From NCBI GenBank assembly GCA_023437255.1, contig JAEZGR010000356.1:1-5553 (forward strand): a DNA stretch of 5,553 nt, read 5' to 3'. The stretch comes from Pseudomonadota bacterium (lineage in GTDB: Bacteria; Pseudomonadota; Gammaproteobacteria; Burkholderiales; Burkholderiaceae_B). The notes under the pieces were generated by a model. That model saw nothing but the letters and a program-made list of their open reading frames with translations, made no database searches and was not told the DNA's origin. The translations under genes were made by a program, and so were the position numbers. Positions 1 through 5,437 of the stretch are shown one piece after another. The number at the start of each line of letters is the position of its first letter. The stretch's first letter is position 1.

Positions 1-597
1 GCGTCGGGCTCCGGCAAGAGTACCTTGCTGCATCTGCTGGGCTTGCTCGATACCCCAAGTTCCGGTCACGTTGAGGTCGACGGCAAGCGTGTCGACGGGC
101 TGGGCGAGCGCGATCGCAGCCGACTGCGCAACCAGCGCCTCGGCTTCGTGTATCAGTTCCATCACCTGCTGCCGGAGTTCTCGGCGGTCGATAACGTGGC
201 CATGCCCTTGATCGTAAGGCGCGAGAAGCGTACGGTAGCGCGTGAACATGCGCGAGAGATGCTGGCTCAGGTGGGTCTGGATCACCGTATGGAGCATCAC
301 CCCGGCCAGCTTTCCGGTGGCGAGCGCCAGCGGGTCGCCCTGGCGCGTGCCCTGGTCACCCGGCCGGGCTGCGTGCTGGCCGACGAGCCTACCGGCAATC
401 TCGACCGCTATACGGCAGAAAGCATGTTCGAACTGCTGCTCAAGGTGAACGAGCAGCTGGGTACGGCCCTGGCCATCGTCACCCACGATCCGGCCCTTGC
501 GGCGCTCGCACACCGGCGCCTGTATATCGAGAAGGGCCAGCTGGCCGATACCGAGGCCGACACAGCAGTCACCAGCGCGGCGGCAAGCCGCTCCTGA
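1..597 (+). CDS. lolD: LolD, ATP-binding subunit of the lipoprotein-releasing ABC transporter (5' truncated by window)
   Basis: This is the nucleotide-binding subunit of LolCDE, which uses ATP at the cytoplasmic face of the inner membrane to release outer-membrane lipoproteins to LolA. The reading frame is open from base 1. The fragment (198 residues) begins inside the Walker A loop (SGSGKST, residues 2-8), so roughly 40 N-terminal residues lie outside the window. In order it shows the Q-loop glutamine ([12 protein letters not shown]52), the ABC signature LSGGE at 104-108, Walker B ending in ADEP (catalytic Glu at 129) followed by TGNLD, and the H-loop histidine in VTHDP (residue 162). The [10 protein letters not shown] stretch and TGNLD are typical of LolD and related MacB-type ATPases. 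The stop is TGA at 595-597. MacB/FtsE-like relatives are the alternative, but the FHHLLPEF segment and the tatD neighbour favour LolD. A lolC/E gene would be expected just upstream. Confidence 0.93.
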   Translation, partial: ASGSGKSTLLHLLGLLDTPSSGHVEVDGKRVDGLGERDRSRLRNQRLGFVYQFHHLLPEFSAVDNVAMPLIVRREKRTVAREHAREMLAQVGLDHRMEHHPGQLSGGERQRVALARALVTRPGCVLADEPTGNLDRYTAESMFELLLKVNEQLGTALAIVTHDPALAALAHRRLYIEKGQLADTEADTAVTSAAASRS

Positions 598-693
598 ACG
601 CGCCGCATGCTGAAGCGGCCGAATGCGGGCCGGCCTGCGGCGGCTCGCACCTGTACGCGCGACCGGCGCCTTTGCGGTTGCGGGCAGCCCTGC

Positions 694-699
694 AAGGAG
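694..699 (+). promoter_or_regulatory. Shine-Dalgarno site fixing the tatD start
   Basis: AAGGAG lies 5 nt before the ATG at 705. It decides between this start and an upstream in-frame TTG at 672, which has no comparable site and would add 11 residues ahead of the conserved N-terminal metal motif. Confidence 0.85.
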
Positions 700-704
700 A
701 CGAC

Positions 705-1517
705 ATGTTGATCGACACCCATTGCCATCTCGATGCCGCGGAGTTTCAGGCCGACCGGGATGTCGTCATCAAGCGGGCGGGTTGCGAGGGGGTCTCCGCG
801 ATCGTCATTCCCGCCGTTGATCGGGGCAATTGCGACACGGTGCAGAAGCTGGCGTGGCGCTTTGCCGGCGGATACTACGCCCTGGGCATACACCCCATTG
901 CGGTACCCGACGCTCAGGAAGAAGACCTTGACTGGCTGGAAGAACGGCTCGAGGCGGCATTGGAAGACGACCGCTTCGTAGGGGTTGGCGAAATCGGCCT
1001 GGATTTTTTCGTACCCGCCTTGCGTGAACCCGCGATGCGCGACAAGCAGCTTCGCTTCTATGAAGCACAGCTGAAGATGGCCGAGCGGCTGCAGCTGCCG
1101 GTTATCGTGCATGTGCGCCGCTCACAGGACGAGGTGCTGAAGTATCTGCGACGGCATCCCGATGTTCATGGCATTGCGCATGCGTTCAATGGCAGCTTTC
1201 AGCAGGCCGAGCAGTTCTTCGGTCAGGGGTTCGTTCTGGGGTTCGGGGGGGCGATGACCTATGAGCGCGCCCTGCAGATCCGGCGTCTGGCGAGCCGCCT
1301 GCCGCTCGAGGCGATTGTGCTGGAAACCGATGCGCCGGACATACCGCCCGCCTGGCTGGGCCAGCCGGGCAAGCCAACGCCCCGCAATGATCCGGGTCAG
1401 GTGGCACGCATCGGGCGTGAGCTGGCCAGGTTGCGGGGCGTCTCGTACGAAGTGGTGGTCGAGGCGACCGGCAGAAACGCGCAGCGGGCGCTGCCGAGAC
1501 TGTCGGTCAGGCGATGA
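705..1517 (+). CDS. TatD-family metal-dependent hydrolase (putative DNase)
   Basis: This is a 270-residue TIM-barrel hydrolase of the TatD/YcfH family, cytoplasmic metal-dependent enzymes for which 3'-5' exonuclease or deoxyribonuclease activity is known in characterised members. The expected metal ligands are all visible: DTHCHLD at 4-10 (H6, H8), GEIGLDFF at 95-102 (E96), IVHVRRS at 134-140 (H136), HAFNGS at 159-164 (H159) and ETDAPD at 207-212 (D209). Length is normal for the family (about 260-270). The fourth motif is HAFNG instead of the commoner HCFSG; the ligand His is kept, so activity should not be lost. A strong AAGGAG supports the ATG at 705. It follows lolD in the same direction after 107 bp, so co-transcription is possible but not shown. 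Its TGA stop directly abuts the stop of the opposing Bug gene. Which paralogue it is (TatD, YcfH or YjjV type) cannot be settled here. Confidence 0.93.
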   Translation: MLIDTHCHLDAAEFQADRDVVIKRAGCEGVSAIVIPAVDRGNCDTVQKLAWRFAGGYYALGIHPIAVPDAQEEDLDWLEERLEAALEDDRFVGVGEIGLDFFVPALREPAMRDKQLRFYEAQLKMAERLQLPVIVHVRRSQDEVLKYLRRHPDVHGIAHAFNGSFQQAEQFFGQGFVLGFGGAMTYERALQIRRLASRLPLEAIVLETDAPDIPPAWLGQPGKPTPRNDPGQVARIGRELARLRGVSYEVVVEATGRNAQRALPRLSVRR

Positions 1518-2489
1518 TCAGTTGATCTTGAAGCCGGTCTTTTGCACCACACCCGACCAGGTCTTCTGCTCGGACTCCAGCAGATCGGCCAGTTCCTTGC
1601 GGCTCGAGCCCACGATCACGAAGCCGGCGTTTTCGAGGGTGGTGCGCACCGACTCGGCGTTCAGGGCATCAACGATGCCCTTGTGAAGCGAGTCGAGCAC
1701 GGGGTCGGGCGTGCCGGCCGGTGCGAAGAACGCGAACCATGCGCCGAAGTTCACCTGCTCCAGGCCTTCTTCACGGAAGGTCGGAATATCCTTGAGCATC
1801 TTGCTGCGCTCCGCGCCGGTGATCGCAATGCCCTTCATCTTGCCGCCAGGGATCTGGGTGTTGGCCATGGCAGTGGTGATGAATGCGCCCTGAACCTGAC
1901 CGCTGATGATTGCCGTGACCGCATCACCCGTGGAGCGGTAGTGAATCGGCTCAATCTGGAAGCCACCGGCTTCGGCCAGCAGCTCGGCACCGAAGTGGCC
2001 GGGTTTGCCCGCGCCGAAGGTGGCGAAGTTGAAGATGTTGTTGTCGGCCTTGGCGTCCTTAATGAAGCTCTTCAGGTCAGCGTACTTCGAGTCGGGCGGT
2101 GTCACCAGTACGAAGTCGGCACGGACAGCCTCGGTAATGGGAGCGAAGTCGCGCAATGGCTTGTACGAAAGCTCAGAGGTGGTTTCGGGCGAAATGCTGA
2201 TCGAGCCGACCTCGCCGAGCAGAATGTTGTAGCCGTTGGGGGTGGCGTTGGCGACCGATTGCGCGGCGATCTGACCCCCCGCGCCGGCCTTGTTCTCGAC
2301 GACCACCGGCTGGCCCAGCTCCTTGGAAAGCTGTTCGCCCACAGTGCGGGCAACGATGTCGGGGCCGGTGCCCGCAGGGAAGCCCACGGTGAGCCGGATG
2401 GGCTGCTCGGGCCAGGCGGCGGCCGCGCTGCTCGATGCGGCCAGAAGGAATGCGGCGGCGATCAGCTTGCCGGTGGTGATCGGTTTCAT
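1518..2489 (-). CDS. Bug/TctC-type tripartite tricarboxylate transporter substrate-binding protein
   Basis: This is a 323-residue periplasmic solute receptor of the Bug (Bordetella uptake gene)/TctC family, which binds small organic acids and delivers them to a TctAB membrane permease. A Sec signal peptide is evident: positively charged start, hydrophobic core AAAFLLAA and an Ala-rich cleavage region, with likely cleavage after A25 before WPEQP. The mature protein shows family landmarks: PIRLTVGFPAGTGPDIVAR (30-48), PVVVENKAGAGG (61-72), PLRDFAPI, and APAGTPDPVLDSL near the C-terminus. The length is typical. The ATG at 2489 is preceded by GGAGA with 5-nt spacing. It is the last gene of the minus-strand unit, 29 nt after the DUF3237 gene, which suggests it captures the substrate of the pathway encoded there. 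No TctA or TctB permease is present, as is common for this expanded family. The ligand cannot be read from the sequence. Confidence 0.92.
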   Translation of the reverse strand: MKPITTGKLIAAAFLLAASSSAAAAWPEQPIRLTVGFPAGTGPDIVARTVGEQLSKELGQPVVVENKAGAGGQIAAQSVANATPNGYNILLGEVGSISISPETTSELSYKPLRDFAPITEAVRADFVLVTPPDSKYADLKSFIKDAKADNNIFNFATFGAGKPGHFGAELLAEAGGFQIEPIHYRSTGDAVTAIISGQVQGAFITTAMANTQIPGGKMKGIAITGAERSKMLKDIPTFREEGLEQVNFGAWFAFFAPAGTPDPVLDSLHKGIVDALNAESVRTTLENAGFVIVGSSRKELADLLESEQKTWSGVVQKTGFKIN

Positions 2490-2518
2490 GTGCGTCTCCA
2501 GAGGGGCGTTATTGTGGT

Positions 2519-2989
2519 TTAGCGGATCACGTAGAAATTCAGCTCGACGCGATCAGGGTAGCGGGCGCCGGTGCCCACGAAGAGATGGGAGTTTAGCCAT
2601 TCCCACCGTGCTGCAGCGGTTTCAAAACGAGGGTAGGTACGGAAATAAAGCCGGTTGGGGTCGACGGTCTCGCCGCGCGAAATGGCTGCGATGTCCTCGG
2701 CAGTGCCGGTGCGGATGCCGGTGTTCTCGACGTAGATGCGTTCGCCCTCATCCGTTTCGATGATGTAGCGCGCGTGGATGTCGGTATAGGTTGCGGAGCG
2801 GATCGATTGGAAATCCGCGCCGCCGGGCAGAATCCGCCCGTTCAGCTTGGGGCCACTGACCGTGCCGCCCAGCAGTGGAATGATCCTGCGTCGGCCGAAG
2901 GGGGTCGTGCCCACTTCCTCGGGCGCGCCGACCTGCACGGCCAGGGTCGCCAGGTGTTCAAGGACGGGGGCTGTGGGGGTGGTGTTCAT
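2519..2989 (-). CDS. DUF3237 (UPF0311) family protein of unknown function
   Basis: This is a 156-residue protein with no signal peptide or membrane segment, expected to be cytoplasmic. I assign it to DUF3237/UPF0311 from family-typical blocks: GGTVSGPKLNGRILPGGADF (41-60), DIHARYIIETDEG (70-82), YVENTGIR (86-93), YFRTYPRFET (115-124) and WLNSHLFVGTGAR (131-143). Length matches the family (about 150). The biochemical role of the family is not established to my knowledge; it is often seen beside oxidoreductases of small-molecule catabolism. The start at 2989 is supported by GAGGT 6 nt upstream; an in-frame TTG at 3007 lies inside the upstream coding sequence and is less likely. Only 4 nt separate the monooxygenase stop (2994) from this ATG, so translational coupling is likely. 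The inference is that it processes, isomerises or binds the monooxygenase substrate or product; no catalytic residue can be named. Confidence 0.88.
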   Translation of the reverse strand: MNTTPTAPVLEHLATLAVQVGAPEEVGTTPFGRRRIIPLLGGTVSGPKLNGRILPGGADFQSIRSATYTDIHARYIIETDEGERIYVENTGIRTGTAEDIAAISRGETVDPNRLYFRTYPRFETAAARWEWLNSHLFVGTGARYPDRVELNFYVIR

Positions 2990-2993
2990 GGCA

Positions 2994-4247
2994 TTACCTC
3001 TTGGCAAGCATGCTGGGGTCGAAACCGGCGATGCGCTTGTAACGGATCGAGATCGCGTTCAGCTCGTCTTCCGGAATGACGTCGTGAATATGGTTGAAGC
3101 CCTGCGGTGCGCGTTCGTGCGCGATCTGCATGACCTGCTCGGGCCCGTTCAGACGATTGCGCAGGACAATGCCTGCTGTAGCCGGCAAGCGTTCGGCTTC
3201 GTATTCGCGCAGCGCCAGTTCCAGCGCCGTATGGCCGGCACCGGCACCCGCTTCCTGCAGGCGCTCCGCGAGGCAGCGGGCATCAAGAATCGCCTGCGCG
3301 GCGCCGTTCGAACCGATGGGGTACATGGGGTGTGCGGCGTCGCCCAACAGCGTGGCACGGCCCACGCTCCAGCGCGGCAGCGGGTCCTTGTCGACCAGCG
3401 GGAATTCATAGATAGCCTCTGCGCCCTGAATGACGGCGGGAATGTCGATCCAGTCCCAGCGCCAGTCGTCGAAATGGCGTGCGAACGTCTCGGCCGGGAC
3501 CTCGCGGTTCCAGTCGGTCGTGGGCAGTTCGGCCTGTGGCACGCGCAGTCCGGCGATCCAATTGATGAGTGAGCGACCCTGACGACGCAACGGCTCCGAA
3601 ATGGGGTAGCACACGAACTTCTGATCTTGATGCCCCGCCATGAACATGGTCCGGCCATCTAGGTACGGTTCCCCTTCCGTGACTGCGCGCCAGAGCATGC
3701 GGCCGGAGTAGCGCAGCTGGTCTGCCTCGCCGTGGAAGTGGCGGCGCACGGCGGAGTGAATGCCGTCTGCGGCGATGAGCAGGTCGGCGCGCCGGCTCAT
3801 GCGTTCGCCGCTGCGCCGATCAATGAAGAAGGCGGTGATGCCCTGTTCGTCCTGATCGAGTGAATCGAAGGTCATGCCAGTATGCAGACAGCCGGCTCCC
3901 AGGCGTTCGGCGACCGCTTCGGCCAGCTTCATTTGCAACACGCCACGATGAATAGACAGCTGGGGAACGGGGTAACCGGCGGCAAGGCCACGCGGTTCCT
4001 GCCAGATCTTCTGGCCGTGCATGTTGTAATAATGTAGAGCTGATGTCTCTACACCTTCTTCTGCCAGAGCGGGCAGAACACCCAGTTTTTCGAGTTCGAC
4101 CGCCGCGTGCGGCAGCAGGTTGATGCCCACGCCCAGGGGCCGAAGTTCGCGTGCGCTTTCATAGAGCTCGCAGTGGATACCGCGCTGCTGGAGCATCAAT
4201 GCAAGGCTCAGGCCACCGATGCCTGCGCCGACGATCAGGACATTCAC
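2994..4247 (-). CDS. Class A FAD-dependent monooxygenase (PhzS-like flavin-dependent oxidoreductase)
   Basis: This is a 417-residue flavoprotein hydroxylase, expected to be cytoplasmic, to bind FAD tightly and to use NAD(P)H and O2 to hydroxylate an aromatic or heteroaromatic compound. Visible motifs with GTG as residue 1: the Rossmann loop GAGIGG (7-12) with acidic E30 (LYES) for the ADP ribose; the DG motif in AADGIHSAVR (D161-G162); and the GD motif LLGDAAHPMYPIGSNG (G302-D303). The segments RPLGVGIN and SIHRGVLQMKL resemble, from memory, PhzS of Pseudomonas aeruginosa (5-methylphenazine-1-carboxylate monooxygenase), so this belongs nearer that branch than to classical salicylate or 4-hydroxybenzoate hydroxylases. 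The substrate is unknown. The GTG at 4247 has GGGAGA 6 nt upstream and puts the Rossmann strand at the N-terminus; an in-frame TTG at 4265 would start within the operator. It is the first gene of a three-gene unit, divergent from marR. Confidence 0.92.
   Translation of the reverse strand: MNVLIVGAGIGGLSLALMLQQRGIHCELYESARELRPLGVGINLLPHAAVELEKLGVLPALAEEGVETSALHYYNMHGQKIWQEPRGLAAGYPVPQLSIHRGVLQMKLAEAVAERLGAGCLHTGMTFDSLDQDEQGITAFFIDRRSGERMSRRADLLIAADGIHSAVRRHFHGEADQLRYSGRMLWRAVTEGEPYLDGRTMFMAGHQDQKFVCYPISEPLRRQGRSLINWIAGLRVPQAELPTTDWNREVPAETFARHFDDWRWDWIDIPAVIQGAEAIYEFPLVDKDPLPRWSVGRATLLGDAAHPMYPIGSNGAAQAILDARCLAERLQEAGAGAGHTALELALREYEAERLPATAGIVLRNRLNGPEQVMQIAHERAPQGFNHIHDVIPEDELNAISIRYKRIAGFDPSMLAKR
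2996..3000 (-). promoter_or_regulatory. Ribosome-binding site of the DUF3237 gene, inside the monooxygenase 3' end
   Basis: GAGGT (minus strand) lies 6 nt before the ATG at 2989 and overlaps the last sense codon (AGG) and the start of the TAA stop of the monooxygenase gene. It fixes the DUF3237 start and fits stop-restart coupling of the two genes. Confidence 0.75.
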
Positions 4248-4253
4248 AATCGT

Positions 4254-4259
4254 TCTCCC
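4254..4259 (-). promoter_or_regulatory. Shine-Dalgarno site fixing the GTG start of the monooxygenase
   Basis: GGGAGA on the minus strand stands 6 nt before the GTG at 4247. No similar site precedes the in-frame TTG at 4265, so the shorter protein is preferred. Confidence 0.8.
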
Positions 4260-4264
4260 GTTCA

Positions 4265-4285
4265 ATTGTTATGTATCATAACAAT
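4265..4285. promoter_or_regulatory. 21-bp inverted repeat, candidate MarR operator
   Basis: Two perfect 9-bp arms, ATTGTTATG (4265-4273) and CATAACAAT (4277-4285), flank a 3-bp centre TAT. Size, AT-richness and position in the 100-bp gap between divergent marR and the monooxygenase gene are what MarR-family dimers typically bind. The right part overlaps a plausible -10 hexamer for the monooxygenase operon, so occupancy would block RNA polymerase there, and possibly the marR promoter too. The repeat itself is seen directly; binding by this MarR is inferred. Confidence 0.8.
4275..4280 (-). promoter_or_regulatory. Possible -10 element of the monooxygenase operon
   Basis: TATGAT on the minus strand matches TATAAT at 5 of 6 positions and sits within the inverted repeat. 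Transcription would begin near 4268, leaving a leader of about 20 nt that still contains the GGGAGA site. No good -35 hexamer is seen at 16-18 bp spacing (the region around 4297-4303 reads ATTCCAG), so the call is tentative. Confidence 0.35.
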
Positions 4286-4337
4286 CTGCTCCTTATCTGG
4301 AATGTTGAAACCTATAAGGATTTTCCCCATCTCCGCC

Positions 4338-4341
4338 GGAG
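4338..4341 (+). promoter_or_regulatory. Ribosome-binding site fixing the GTG start of marR
   Basis: GGAG lies 6 nt before the GTG at 4348. A nearby ATG at 4377 is out of frame with the MarR reading frame, so GTG is the best initiator. Confidence 0.65.
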
Positions 4342-4347
4342 TCGATC

Positions 4348-4845
4348 GTGTCACGCAAACCCAATTCACGCCCCAATGTCCGACGCCCTCAGCAACGGGG
4401 CGAAGCGGCCACCGACCTGGTCTCGGGCGTGGATTATGGCCCGTTGATGAACCTGGTCGGTTACGCCTTGCGGCGCGCCCAGATCCGGATCTACCAGGAT
4501 TTTCTCGACACGATGGAGCCGTGGTCGATCACGCCGCCACGCTACTCGGCCATGGTGCTGATACGGCAGAACGCCGACATGAAGCTCACCGAGCTGGCCC
4601 GCGCGATGGGCATCGCACGCTCTGGCGCGGTAGAAGTCGTGAACTCGCTTGAGAAACTCGGCTATGTGAAGCGCTGCGATTCGCAGACCGACCGGCGCGC
4701 CTTTGCGCTCGCGCTGACGGAAGAGGGCGAAAAAGCGCTGACGACGGTCACGGCGCTGATTCTGGAGCACGACGCGCGGATCAGTGCACGCTTGAGTGAG
4801 GAAGAGCAGGTGCAGTTGCGGGCCCTGCTCGACAAGCTGGGGTAA
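4348..4845 (+). CDS. MarR-family transcriptional regulator
   Basis: This is a 165-residue winged-helix repressor of the MarR family, which binds DNA as a dimer and usually releases it on contact with a small phenolic or acidic ligand. The basic N-terminal tail (1-20) is followed by helices contributing to the dimer interface. The wHTH runs from about SITPPRYSAMVLI (60-72) through LTELARAMGIARSGAVEVVNSLEKLGYV (80-107), and the wing carries the family signature DSQTDRRAFALALTEEG (111-127; D111, D115, R116, R117). A C-terminal helix completes the dimer arm. It is divergent from the monooxygenase operon with a 100-bp gap holding a 21-bp palindrome, so it very likely controls that operon and itself. 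GTG at 4348 has GGAG 6 nt upstream; the downstream alternative M34 would remove part of the first helix. The ligand is unknown but is likely the pathway substrate or an intermediate. Confidence 0.93.
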   Translation: MSRKPNSRPNVRRPQQRGEAATDLVSGVDYGPLMNLVGYALRRAQIRIYQDFLDTMEPWSITPPRYSAMVLIRQNADMKLTELARAMGIARSGAVEVVNSLEKLGYVKRCDSQTDRRAFALALTEEGEKALTTVTALILEHDARISARLSEEEQVQLRALLDKLG

Positions 4846-4857
4846 GGGAGAAGGCGC

Positions 4858-5130
4858 TTACTGCCGGTTGGGGCACAGTTCCGCGGAATCCCAGGTCACG
4901 TTGAACGAAATGCTGCCTTCCCCGGCCACGATGAGGCCGGCAGATGCGCCGACGCTGATCACCAGCGCTCTGGTGCCGGTGCTTACCTAGGTGTTATTCG
5001 GTGCGGTGATCAGATGACAGGTGATGCTTCCATCTGCGCCGATGGTTGCGTGTAGCGTGCCCTCGGCCTTGATCTGCGCAAAGCAGACGGCTGGCAGGGC
5101 GGCAATCACAAGAAGAAGGAGGATCCGCAT
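4858..5130 (-). pseudogene. Small secreted-protein gene interrupted by an in-frame amber codon
   Basis: Read on the minus strand from ATG at 5130, a 91-codon frame ends at TAA (4858-4860) but holds TAG at codon 48 (4987-4989). GGAG (5137-5140) is 6 nt before the ATG. The first 18 residues (MRILLLLVIAALPAVCFA) form a clear Sec signal peptide, with cleavage likely before Q19. There is no proper lipobox, because Val precedes C16. The mature part contains C38 before the stop and, past it, continues in the same frame with coding-like codons (IVAGEGSISFNVTWDS, then C86), so a C38-C86 disulfide may have existed. A single CAG-to-TAG change would explain the interruption, but other origins are possible. 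If translated as is, the product is 47 residues, about 29 after cleavage. I recognise no family. The 3' end is convergent with marR, leaving 12 bp. The alternatives are a sequencing error or a genuine short peptide. Confidence 0.6.
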
Positions 5131-5437
5131 GTCGCTCTCCGGGGGTGGACGAAATTACTCTAGGGTCCGGTGTACTCCGCCAGACGCTTTCCGGGGCATA
5201 AGGCTCAATCAGATTGGCCCGCGCCGTTATTGGTAGATCACGCGTATAGATTTGAAGCGTAGCCGCCTGAACCCGAGTGTCGGTGGCGCATACCAGGCAT
5301 TTCCTCCTTGGCGAGGCGAATTAATTGCCGCTCATTCCCACGAGGGGAGCCACCTCTTCGCCTGTAGTTGTACGACTTGGATGGAAATTGGCTTATATTC
5401 CAGACATATATCGAGAATCTTTGCCAAATTTATACCC
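5131..5437. other. Intergenic stretch without a convincing gene; AT-rich towards its right end
   Basis: These 307 bp lie between the broken secreted-protein gene and the gene entering at the right edge. I see no tRNA, terminator with a T-run, insertion-sequence end or well-initiated reading frame. By my count 5131-5380 has 144 G+C in 250 bases, whereas 5381-5440 has only 20 in 60. The AT-rich patch contains TATATT (5394-5399) and TATATC (5407-5412), which could serve as -10 elements for the rightward gene, but no -35 hexamer stands at standard spacing. A short hairpin with two wobble pairs can form at 5341-5360. A 20-codon minus-strand frame at 5238-5300 follows a strong AAGGAGG, but at a spacing too short to be convincing. 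Confidence 0.5.

Noticed and set aside
598..704. Regulatory element or small gene between lolD and tatD
   Set aside because: The 107 bp are GC-rich with a GGCCGGCC palindrome at 628-635, but I see no promoter-like hexamers, terminator or plausible short gene beyond the tatD ribosome-binding site.
408..1112. Minus-strand open frame of 234 codons across lolD and tatD
   Set aside because: It covers the ends of two clear plus-strand genes and the gap between them, with no motif or plausible initiation.
1481..1494. GCAGCG/CGCTGC inverted repeat near the end of tatD as a terminator
   Set aside because: It is within coding sequence, the loop is only 2 nt, and no T-run follows on either strand.
1542..2522. 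Long plus-strand open frame (326 codons) opposite the Bug gene
   Set aside because: It is an exact antisense shadow of the Bug gene in GC-rich DNA. The opposite strand encodes a full-length family protein with signal peptide and ribosome-binding site, while this frame shows no recognisable domain.
2847..3572. Plus-strand open frame of 241 codons opposite the monooxygenase
   Set aside because: It is an antisense shadow; the minus strand carries the intact flavoprotein motifs.
4922..4940. CCGGCC/GGCCGG stem as a terminator for marR
   Set aside because: It is 77 bp past the stop, inside the opposing reading frame, and has no T-run on either side.
5021..5236. Plus-strand open frame of 71 codons over the interrupted secreted-protein gene
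   Set aside because: It is mostly antisense to the signal-peptide gene, is Arg/Ser-rich in the manner of shadow frames, and lacks a ribosome-binding site.
5238..5300. 20-residue minus-strand frame after a strong AAGGAGG
   Set aside because: Only 2 nt separate the site from the first ATG and 11 nt from the next, the peptide is not recognisable, and the frame is also open upstream of the ATG. Chance is the simpler explanation.
5378..5392. Possible sigma-54 promoter (GG at 5379-5380, GC at 5391-5392, 10 bp apart)
   Set aside because: The invariant pairs and spacing fit, but the flanking bases match the -24/-12 consensus poorly. One such match in an AT-rich patch is weak evidence.
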